A DNA stretch of 64,000 nt from an uncultured Methanocorpusculum sp. (lineage in GTDB: Archaea; Halobacteriota; Methanomicrobia; Methanomicrobiales; Methanocorpusculaceae), in NCBI RefSeq assembly GCF_963667985.1, contig NZ_OY764081.1:806001-870000 (forward strand), in the 5' to 3' direction. Position 1 is the first letter of the stretch, and every line of letters starts with the position of its first letter. The notes under the pieces were generated by a model that was not told the DNA's origin, ran no database searches, and saw only the letters and a list, made by a program, of their open reading frames with translations. Of the stretch, positions 43,229-50,934 are shown piece after piece. A program made the translations under genes and the position numbers.

Positions 43229-46200
43229 ATGGTTTACAGGATATTTGTTGAGAAAAAACCCGCACTGGCAAACGAAGCACGCTCACTCCAGAATGAACTG
43301 CAGAGTCTGCTCGGCATCAAGGAGCTGACATCGGTCAGAATACTCAACCGGTATGATGTCGAAAATATAGATAAACCGCTGTTCGAGTACGCAAAGTCGA
43401 CGGTCTTCTCCGAGCCCCAGCTAGATATAACATACGACGAGCTGGAGACGGCCAGGGGCGAGATCATATTTGCCGTCGAGTATCTGCCGGGTCAGTTCGA
43501 CCAGAGAGCAGACAGCGCCGCCCAGTGCATCCAGCTGATTTCCCAAGGGGAACGACCGCTCGTAAACACCGCCAGAGTGTATATTCTCAAAGGAAAACTC
43601 TCCAAGGAACAACTGCTTGCGATCAAAAAATATGTGATCAACCCGGTCGAGAGCAGAGAAGCATCGCTTGAAAAACCGGCGACCCTTTCCGTATCCTACC
43701 ATATCCCGACTACCGTCGAAACCCTTACCGGATTCACCAGACTGGATGATGACGGTCTGACCAACCTTATCCGTGAACTTGGTCTCGCGATGGATCTTGA
43801 CGACATCGGATTCAGCCAGCAGTATTTCATTCAGGAAAACCGGGACCCGACGATCACCGAGATCCGGATGATCGACACCTACTGGTCGGATCACTGCCGC
43901 CACACGACGTTTTTAACGACGATCGACAAGGTAACAACCGAAAGCCCTCTTCTGCAGAAAGCATTCGACGAGTATCTCGCGGTCAGAAAAGCCGTCGGCA
44001 GGGACAAGCCGGTCAATCTGATGGATATCGCGACAATCGCCGTACGATATTTGAAACAGGCGGGAAAACTCGACAAGCTGGATGAGTCTCCCGAGATCAA
44101 TGCATGCACTGTGAAAATCACGGTGAACGTGGACGGACAGGACGAAGACTGGCTTCTGCTGTTCAAAAACGAGACCCACAATCATCCGACCGAGATCGAA
44201 CCATTCGGCGGAGCGGCGACCTGTCTTGGAGGGGCGATCCGTGATCCCCTTTCGGGCCGGGCCTATGTGTATTCGGCGATGCGGCTGACGGGTGCCGGAG
44301 ATCCGCTGCCTCCCGTGAGCGAGACCCTGGTTGGAAAACTTCCGCAGCGAAAGATCGTCTCGACGGCGGCGGCCGGCTACAGTTCCTACGGAAACCAAAT
44401 CGGGCTTGCGACCGGAATCGTCGATGAACTGTATCATCCGGGCTACGTGGCAAAACGGATGGAGGTCGGCGCCGTTATCGGGGCGGTCCCAAAGGAGAAT
44501 GTCCGGCGCGAGGTTCCGGCAGACGGGGATGTCGTGATCCTTTTAGGCGGACGGACCGGCAGAGACGGATGCGGCGGGGCTGCCGGATCCTCGAAATCCC
44601 ACACGGTGGCTTCACTTACAAGCTGCGGAGCGGAAGTCCAGAAGGGAAATGCTCCGGAGGAACGAAAGATCCAGCGGCTGTTTAGAAACAAGGAAGCCTC
44701 ACGCCTTATCAAACGCTGCAATGATTTCGGGGCAGGCGGGGTCTCGGTGGCGATTGGCGAACTTGCCGAGGGGCTGGAGATCGATTTGAACGCGGTTCCG
44801 AAAAAGTATGAAGGCCTTGACGGAACCGAACTCGCGATCAGCGAATCGCAGGAGAGAATGGCGGTCGTCGTGGACAAAACCGATGCGGAAACGTTCCGCT
44901 CTCTTGCTCACGCGGAAAATCTCGAGGCGACAGTCGTTGCCAAAGTGACGGAAAATCCGCGTCTGATCATGAACTGGAACGGGAAAAAGATCGTCGATAT
45001 CTCCCGTGCATTTCTGGATACGAACGGCACGGAAAAACACATCGAGATCGAACTCGCCGAGCCGAAACCGTTTGCAAAAGAAATCGGCGACGGATTTGCC
45101 GAGAATTACGAAAAGCTTGCCGGCGACTTAAACAGCTGTTCGAGAAAGGGACTTTCCGAGCGGTTCGACTCGACGGTCGGCGCCGGAACGGTTCTTATGC
45201 CGTTTGGCGGCAAATATCAGCTGACCCCGATCCAGGCGATGGTGAACAAGATCTCGGTGGAGAAAAGCGATACCGACGACTGCTCGCTGATGGCATGGGG
45301 ATTCAACCCGATGATCTCGGAAAAGAGTCCGTATCACGGGGCATATCTCGCAGTCGTTGAAAGCGTCTCGAAGCTGATCGCGACCGGAGCTGAGTTTTCG
45401 GACGTGTATCTTTCGTTCCAGGAGTACTTTGAGAAGCCGGGCATGGATCCGAAACGCTGGGGCAAACCGATGAGCGCTCTCCTTGGGGCATTCGCCGCCC
45501 AGATGGGTCTTGGGGTCGGAGCGATCGGCGGAAAAGATTCTATGAGCGGTTCCTTCGAGAGACTTGATGTCCCGCCGACACTGATTTCGTTTGCCGTAAC
45601 AACGGAGAAGATCAGAAACATCGTCACGAACGAGTTCAAGAGTCCGGGCCACAAGGTCGTTCTGCTGAAGGCTGAGTCTAATGAAAACGGTCTTCCAAAG
45701 GAGGAGTCGCTGACCGCAAATTATCATCTGGTAACTCAGCTGATGAGAGAAGGAAAAGTTCTCTCATGCTATACTCCTTCCCTTGGGGGCATCGCCGAGG
45801 CCGTGTTAAAAATGGCATTCGGGAACATGATCGGATTTGTGTACGACAGCAGCACCGATCCAAAAGACATCTTCGGATACAACTACGGAGCGTTTGTTCT
45901 CGAACTCGCCGATGACTCCGAGATCGGAGTCCCCTTAGGCATGACGACGTCGGACGCGTTCATCAGGTATGCCGGCGTAAAACTTCCGCTGGAAACGCTG
46001 CTGAACACATACGAAGCAAAACTGGAGTCGGTCTATCCGTGCAATATTCCGCAGGGGTCCGGCAGGATCAAAAAAATCAAGTGCGAGACACGCAGTGTCT
46101 TAAAACCGCGTGAACGAACAGCCCATCCGCGTGTCCTGATTCCGGTTTTCCCGGGAACGAACTGCGAGTACGAAAGCGCAAAGGCCGTCGCAAAATCAGG

Positions 46201-46924
46201 CGCGATTCCTGAAATCCTCGTAATCAACAATCAGACGGCAAAGGATACGGCCGAGTCGGTCGACAGGGCGGCGGACGCGATCTCAAGGTCCCAGGCGATC
46301 TTCATTCCGGGCGGTTTTTCCGGCGGGGACGAACCCGACGGATCTGGCAAATTCATCACGGCATTCTTCAGAAATGCAAAGATCAAAGACGCCGTCCATG
46401 ATCTGTTAAAGAACCGAGACGGGCTGATCCTTGGAATCTGCAACGGGTTCCAGGCCCTGATCAAGCTGGGACTTGTTCCCTACGGAGAGATCGTCGACGT
46501 CGATGCGGATTCGCCGACCCTGACGTTCAATACGATCGGCAGACACCAGTCGAAGATCGTCCGGGTCCGGGTCTCGTCCGTAAAATCCCCCTGGTTCTCC
46601 AAGGTGAATCCGGGAGATGTCTTCGCCGTACCAATTTCGCATGGAGAGGGAAGATTCCTCGCAAACGACGATGTCATCCGGACCCTGATCGAAAACGGCC
46701 AGGTGGCAACCCAGTATGTCGATCTGACCAACCATCCGACCTCGGATATCCGCTATAATCCGAATGATTCGATGATGGCGATCGAAGGGATAACCTCGCC
46801 CGACGGCCGTGTGCTTGGCAAAATGGGACACTCGGAACGTATCGGCAGCGGACTCTACAAAAACTATGACGACGTGTTCGATATGAAACTCTTCGAGTCG
46901 TTGGTCGAATACTTCAGACCATAA
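43229..46924 (+). CDS. purL: Phosphoribosylformylglycinamidine synthase, single-chain (PurL with glutaminase)
   Basis: Converts FGAR to FGAM with ATP and glutamine in purine synthesis. The 1231-aa chain contains everything in one: an N-terminal PurS-like part (VYRIFVEKKPALANEARSL), the synthetase (FKNETHNHPTEIEPFGGAAT near 44170; second half near 45200-45900) and a C-terminal class I glutaminase with ILVINN, GGFSGGDEPDGSGKF, nucleophile Cys in LGICNGFQAL near 46440, and SHGEGRF. Most archaea have separate PurS, PurQ and PurL; this resembles the clostridial single-chain form, suggesting transfer. ATG at 43229 is preferred to 43178. Confidence 0.93.
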   Translation: MVYRIFVEKKPALANEARSLQNELQSLLGIKELTSVRILNRYDVENIDKPLFEYAKSTVFSEPQLDITYDELETARGEIIFAVEYLPGQFDQRADSAAQCIQLISQGERPLVNTARVYILKGKLSKEQLLAIKKYVINPVESREASLEKPATLSVSYHIPTTVETLTGFTRLDDDGLTNLIRELGLAMDLDDIGFSQQYFIQENRDPTITEIRMIDTYWSDHCRHTTFLTTIDKVTTESPLLQKAFDEYLAVRKAVGRDKPVNLMDIATIAVRYLKQAGKLDKLDESPEINACTVKITVNVDGQDEDWLLLFKNETHNHPTEIEPFGGAATCLGGAIRDPLSGRAYVYSAMRLTGAGDPLPPVSETLVGKLPQRKIVSTAAAGYSSYGNQIGLATGIVDELYHPGYVAKRMEVGAVIGAVPKENVRREVPADGDVVILLGGRTGRDGCGGAAGSSKSHTVASLTSCGAEVQKGNAPEERKIQRLFRNKEASRLIKRCNDFGAGGVSVAIGELAEGLEIDLNAVPKKYEGLDGTELAISESQERMAVVVDKTDAETFRSLAHAENLEATVVAKVTENPRLIMNWNGKKIVDISRAFLDTNGTEKHIEIELAEPKPFAKEIGDGFAENYEKLAGDLNSCSRKGLSERFDSTVGAGTVLMPFGGKYQLTPIQAMVNKISVEKSDTDDCSLMAWGFNPMISEKSPYHGAYLAVVESVSKLIATGAEFSDVYLSFQEYFEKPGMDPKRWGKPMSALLGAFAAQMGLGVGAIGGKDSMSGSFERLDVPPTLISFAVTTEKIRNIVTNEFKSPGHKVVLLKAESNENGLPKEESLTANYHLVTQLMREGKVLSCYTPSLGGIAEAVLKMAFGNMIGFVYDSSTDPKDIFGYNYGAFVLELADDSEIGVPLGMTTSDAFIRYAGVKLPLETLLNTYEAKLESVYPCNIPQGSGRIKKIKCETRSVLKPRERTAHPRVLIPVFPGTNCEYESAKAVAKSGAIPEILVINNQTAKDTAESVDRAADAISRSQAIFIPGGFSGGDEPDGSGKFITAFFRNAKIKDAVHDLLKNRDGLILGICNGFQALIKLGLVPYGEIVDVDADSPTLTFNTIGRHQSKIVRVRVSSVKSPWFSKVNPGDVFAVPISHGEGRFLANDDVIRTLIENGQVATQYVDLTNHPTSDIRYNPNDSMMAIEGITSPDGRVLGKMGHSERIGSGLYKNYDDVFDMKLFESLVEYFRP

Positions 46925-46932
46925 TCACATTC

Positions 46933-46938
46933 TTTTTT
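46933..46938 (+). terminator. T-run terminator after purL
   Basis: T6 nine bases after the stop codon. Confidence 0.4.
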
Positions 46939-47008
46939 ACAGGAAATACCTGTGATGCCTGAATAAATACAGTAGTATTAAGTGAATATCTCGTGTATAA
47001 GAATAAAT

Positions 47009-47866
47009 ATGAGTAAAAGCGGGCTGATCGTCGAAGGAGGGGGGATGAAGTGTGCATACAGTGCAGGCATCCTCGACCGGTTTTTGGATGACGAAATTAC
47101 TTTTGACGAATGCATAGGTGTGTTGGCCGGATCCGGCAATCTTGCATCCTATCTCGCAAATCAGCGGGAGAGAAACCTGCATTTCTATACAATATACCAG
47201 AATCATCCAGAGTATCTTGGAATGAAGAACTATCTGAAACACGGTTCGTACTTCAATCTACAGTACATTTACGGAACGATCACGAACTCGACTGGTATCG
47301 ATCCGGTGGATTACCAGGCACTGACGGCAAATCCCGCTGAATATTATCTGACGGCGACCAACGCAAAAACCGGAGAAGCCGAATAGTTATCCAAAGCGGA
47401 CATGAAGAAGGATGATTTCCGGGCCATCATGGCGAGTTGTGCCATCCCGGTGGTGTGCAAACCGATCGAACTGAACGGCAAATTGTATTTTGACGGCGGA
47501 GTTTCCGATTCGATTCCGGTGCAGAAGGCACTTGACGACGGATGCGATAAACTCGTGGTGATTCTGGAAAATCCGCGAAGTTTCCACCGCCAGCCTCAGA
47601 AATATAAGCCGTTCTATCATATGATTTTACGAAACTATCCGGAGATCGTCAAAAAAATCGACAGACGGCATCTCGAGTATCACAAGGTGATAGCATTCGT
47701 CAAAAAACTGGAGGAAGAAGGGCGTGCATTCGTTTTTGCTCCGTCGCATAAGGGAAATGTGAAAACAACGACCAAAGATTCGGAGGATATACATGAGCAG
47801 TATGATCTCGGCATCGCCGATTACAATGCCAGACGCGGGGAATTGAAGGAATTTCTCAGGGAATAA
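47009..47866 (+). pseudogene. Patatin-like phospholipase, inactivated
   Basis: Family start GLIVEGGGMKCAYSAGILD (oxyanion GGG) and later LYFDGGVSDSIPV with the catalytic Asp. The nucleophile elbow should be GxSxG; here it reads IGVLAGSGN, so the Ser codon has become TTG (Leu). An in-frame TAG at 47384-47386 follows GEAE, while the frame is otherwise open to 47866. Two independent lesions on the active site and frame mean it is dead. The GNAT gene's start overlaps its stop (TAATG). Confidence 0.85.
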
Positions 47867-48405
47867 TGATGATCGAAACAAACAGACTGATCCTTCGGCA
47901 TATCGTTGAGTCCGATGCTGAGGATATTTTTGCCTATTCACGGGGACCAAACACGGGCCTGCATGCCGGGTGGAAACCCCACGAAAATCTGGAAGAAACA
48001 AGGCAGATCATGCAGGCGATCTTTCTTGGGCAGGAGGGTGTCTTCGGCATTGTCCTCAAAGAAACCAACGTTATGATCGGCAGCATCGGTCTGATAGCGG
48101 ATCCTTTGCGCGAGAACGATTCGGTCAGGATGCTCGGATATGCCCTCGGCGAAGAGTTCTGGGGAAAAGGATTCATGACCGAAGCGGCAAAGGCCGTTGT
48201 CGCTTTCGGATTCGGGACGATGCATCTCGACCTCATTTCGGCTACGTGCTATCCGTTCAACACTCAATCTAGACGGGTTCTCGAAAAACTCGGATTCCGG
48301 TATGAAGGAACGCTTGCACAGGCGGAGAAACGGTATGACGGACAGATCTTGGATAAGGACTGTTTTTCCCTATCGAAAGAGGCATATTTCGAAAATACGT
48401 GCTGA
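47866..48405 (+). CDS. GNAT acetyltransferase, RimJ/RimL type
   Basis: A 179-aa acetyltransferase. MIETNRLILRHIVESDAEDIFAYSR is the RimJ/RimL N-terminus, LGYALGEEFWGKGFMTEAAKAVVAFGF is the acetyl-CoA block and SRRVLEKLGFRYEGTL the C-terminal one. Substrate may be a protein N-terminus or a small amine; not determined. Two adjacent ATGs (47866 and 47869) serve as start. Confidence 0.87.
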   Translation: MMIETNRLILRHIVESDAEDIFAYSRGPNTGLHAGWKPHENLEETRQIMQAIFLGQEGVFGIVLKETNVMIGSIGLIADPLRENDSVRMLGYALGEEFWGKGFMTEAAKAVVAFGFGTMHLDLISATCYPFNTQSRRVLEKLGFRYEGTLAQAEKRYDGQILDKDCFSLSKEAYFENTC

Positions 48406-48435
48406 TCTAATTTAAAAAAGAGAGGGTTCGTTTAC

Positions 48436-49620
48436 TCAGGCCGCCACAGGGTTGCGTCTGACGTGCAGATATCCGACAACGTACACAACCCCTATACACA
48501 TCGAAATGAGACCAAAGATCAGGAACATGTGTCCATAACTTGCCGCCACAAGAAGAATCGGGACGGCGGCAAAGGAGCAGAGGAACTGACCAAGGTTGAG
48601 AGACATTCCGTATCCTCCCATCACTTTTCCCATGACTGGCGGCGGCGTGATAAGGCCGAGCCAGCCAAGGATCGTCGGCATCAACAGACCGTTTCCTATA
48701 CCGACAATCATCACCGCGATGATAAGCGTCTCAAGCGAGACGGAGATCCCAAACAGGCAGTAACCAAGGCCCAGCAGGATAAAGGAGAGCGCAAGCGTCA
48801 TCACCCGGTGAACTTTTCCGGCGATCCTCCAGTAGAAGACGCCTATGAGAGCTGAGAAACAACCCATTACTCCAAGCAGAATGCCGGAAAGAATTACAGA
48901 ATCGCCGGAGATCTCAGAGACGAGGTAGGGAAACTTCGTCGGCATCAGGAAGAAGAATACCATCCCCATAAAGAGTGTTAAATAGATCAGAGCGATTGAG
49001 GCGACCGGCACTTTGGTTTTCGGCGCATCGCGGATAATCTCCACCTGTTTTTTGACCGGTTCCTTCATGGTGATCAGCGTACCGATCAGAATGAAAAGCC
49101 CGAGTCCGTAGATAAGAAATGACATTCTCCACGAAATACCGGCAAGCAGTCCCCCGCTTGTATCCAGAATCAGGACGCCGACTCCCATAGCAGCCGCCTG
49201 ATATCCGAGAACACGGACACGGCAGGGCCCATTGTAATAATCCGTGATCAGGGATGTCGTTGCACTGATGATGCCGGCGATACCAATACCTAAGATGAAC
49301 CTCCCGACAAGAATCGCCGGAAGCGTCGTCAGGAAGAAACCGGAAATTCCGGCTAACGTGAATATGACAAGTGATATTGCAAGCACGGGGATCCTGCCCA
49401 GTCTGTCGACAACTGCGCCGATAATAAATCCGGTACAGGCGATCGCAAGAGAGGGGAGGGAAATAATAAGGGCTATTATTGCCTCGGAGGCCTCGGGAAA
49501 GGCACTACTAATTTCCGGCAAAGCCGGAGCCACAGCAGCTCCCCCCATTAATATCATCATTGAGGAGAGGAGTAAAAATACCAGTGTCCACCGTGTTGGG
49601 CGGAATGTTCTGTTCTGCAT
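48436..49620 (-). CDS. MFS transporter (12 helices)
   Basis: A 394-aa MFS protein. VVDRLGRIPVLAISLVIF is motif A, and GGAAVAPALPEISSAFP the first helix end. ATG at 49620 gives the MFS N-terminus; the in-frame extension to 49797 (59 residues with several Cys and His) is not MFS-like. A TATA-like TTTTATTA lies about 25 bp upstream, and a further promoter with a micro-ORF is seen at 49794-49862. Substrate unknown. Confidence 0.85.
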   Translation of the reverse strand: MQNRTFRPTRWTLVFLLLSSMMILMGGAAVAPALPEISSAFPEASEAIIALIISLPSLAIACTGFIIGAVVDRLGRIPVLAISLVIFTLAGISGFFLTTLPAILVGRFILGIGIAGIISATTSLITDYYNGPCRVRVLGYQAAAMGVGVLILDTSGGLLAGISWRMSFLIYGLGLFILIGTLITMKEPVKKQVEIIRDAPKTKVPVASIALIYLTLFMGMVFFFLMPTKFPYLVSEISGDSVILSGILLGVMGCFSALIGVFYWRIAGKVHRVMTLALSFILLGLGYCLFGISVSLETLIIAVMIVGIGNGLLMPTILGWLGLITPPPVMGKVMGGYGMSLNLGQFLCSFAAVPILLVAASYGHMFLIFGLISMCIGVVYVVGYLHVRRNPVAA

Positions 49621-49933
49621 TTTACAATATAGATTTGGTCGTAATAAAAGACTGCTCCAGAAATATCGGCGGCGACTATGGGGCCGTATATATATGTCAG
49701 GGCAGTGTACAGGGCAAAACGCGCATACGAAAAAAAAGGTATTTTCCCGATGAGATTTTATTTCGTCGAAATAGGCTGTGCGCGAGATTATTTTCACCTG
49801 ATACCAAACATTGTGTCACCTCCTTTGACACTACTCTGTCTGTTGTTCGGCCGTGATATATCCGGGCCGAAGGAGTTTGGGGGTTTGAGAGAAGAACCGG
49901 AATGTATTTGGAAATTCTCCGGCACCCTCAAAT
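49621..49933 (-). promoter_or_regulatory. Gene-free interval: MFS upstream region with hairpins and a leader micro-ORF
   Basis: On the minus strand: hairpin TTCGGCC/GGCCGAA (49846-49871) enclosing a TATA-like GATATATC; then inverted repeat GTGTCA/TGACAC (49813-49831) that embeds a perfect Shine-Dalgarno AAAGGAGGTGA (49816-49826); then ATG at 49811 opening a five-codon ORF (MFGIR, stop at 49794). The MFS start is about 170 nt further. This arrangement is like a translational attenuator, or is a relic of a lost gene. Confidence 0.4.
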
Positions 49934-50488
49934 TCACTCGCAGATCAACTGTTCGCGCTTGAGCGATTTGATCTTGCGTGCTGGTTTTAACCCAAAATAC
50001 AGCAGGAGAAGACCCAGTCCAACAAGCAGAACCACACATCCAAGATTCAGCCACTGTATCTGACGCAGAACGACCCATGAATAGATGACCATAGCCAGGT
50101 TTGCCGCGGCAATAATGAACTCGAGCCAGACAAAAGTAAACCAGAGATTTTTCATGGTTGAAAGACGCTTGATCTCGGAATCGATGTCGGTGTAGAGTTC
50201 GAACGGACCGCTCGCCACCTCTTTTCGTAAGTAAACCCATCTGAATATGGAAGAAACGCAGACAACACCCGTATCTTCCAGGAATCTGAGATAGGCTACG
50301 CTTTCCGGCGACTTCGGAAGATTTTCCAGAAGTTCGATTCTATAGATGTACTTTCCAGGCTCGGTCTCTTCAAAGGTGTACTTCCCAAAGAAGAAACTGT
50401 ACAAGGACATGCCTTTTGCCGCCATCTCGTTGAGCCACTTCTCCTCTTTTTCATAATCGGAGATCCATCTCCACACTGAATGCTTCAT
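49934..50488 (-). CDS. DUF2812 membrane protein
   Basis: A 184-aa protein: soluble N-terminal half (EKEEKWLNEMAAKGMSLYSFFFGKYTFEETEPGKYIYRIELLE), typical for DUF2812, then two helices (FTFVWLEFIIAAANLAMVIYSW, LGCVVLLVGLGLLLLYFG). Overlaps the PadR gene by 4 bp. DUF2812 proteins regularly pair with PadR-like regulators; function unknown. Confidence 0.87.
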   Translation of the reverse strand: MKHSVWRWISDYEKEEKWLNEMAAKGMSLYSFFFGKYTFEETEPGKYIYRIELLENLPKSPESVAYLRFLEDTGVVCVSSIFRWVYLRKEVASGPFELYTDIDSEIKRLSTMKNLWFTFVWLEFIIAAANLAMVIYSWVVLRQIQWLNLGCVVLLVGLGLLLLYFGLKPARKIKSLKREQLICE

Positions 50489-50808
50489 TTTTGTACTCCG
50501 GTAATTTTTTTGCCGTTTGCAAGAAGTTCTTCGAGTCTCAGTATTTCATATTTCACTGCTTTTTTTCCGGATTCGGTTATCTGATACTCTTTTTTTCTCG
50601 AATCCGATTCGCCGGCGGAGACGATCCACCCTTTTTCAAGCAGCGTATTGATCGCTCCGTACAATGTGCCGGGACCAAGATTGACCCGATCACCGCTGAG
50701 TACCTTCACATTCTGCATGATCCCGTAACCGTGCATCGGTTCGTAGAGAGAAAGCAGGATGTAGTATGCTGCTTCGGTGAGGGGAGATTTTTCCAAGGTA
50801 AGTGTCAT
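50485..50808 (-). CDS. PadR-family transcriptional regulator
   Basis: A 107-aa PadR winged helix: PLTEAAYYILLSLYEPMHGYGIMQNVKVLS, GPGTLYGAINTLLEKGWI, then GESDSRKKEYQITESGKKAV (wing). ATG at 50808 (MTLTLEKS) matches family starts better than 50850. The helix-alone C-terminus LRLEELL suits dimerisation. Likely autoregulates with DUF2812. Confidence 0.9.
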   Translation of the reverse strand: MTLTLEKSPLTEAAYYILLSLYEPMHGYGIMQNVKVLSGDRVNLGPGTLYGAINTLLEKGWIVSAGESDSRKKEYQITESGKKAVKYEILRLEELLANGKKITGVQK

Positions 50809-50841
50809 GGTTTGTTCCGTCTGACGATGCATCGTTTCGCG

Positions 50842-50862
50842 ATATATCACTTGACGATATAT
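50842..50862. promoter_or_regulatory. Inverted repeat upstream of padR
   Basis: ATATATC-N7-GATATAT, a perfect 7-bp inverted repeat, with two more CGATA/TATCG pieces to 50885. It is about 34 bp before the PadR start, overlapping the probable TATA; a likely PadR site. Confidence 0.5.
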
Positions 50863-50934
50863 TGTAGTATCGTCATCCGATATAATACTTATTCAAAAAA
50901 AGAGGAGGGTCTTCCGACGACCTTCAATTACGGT

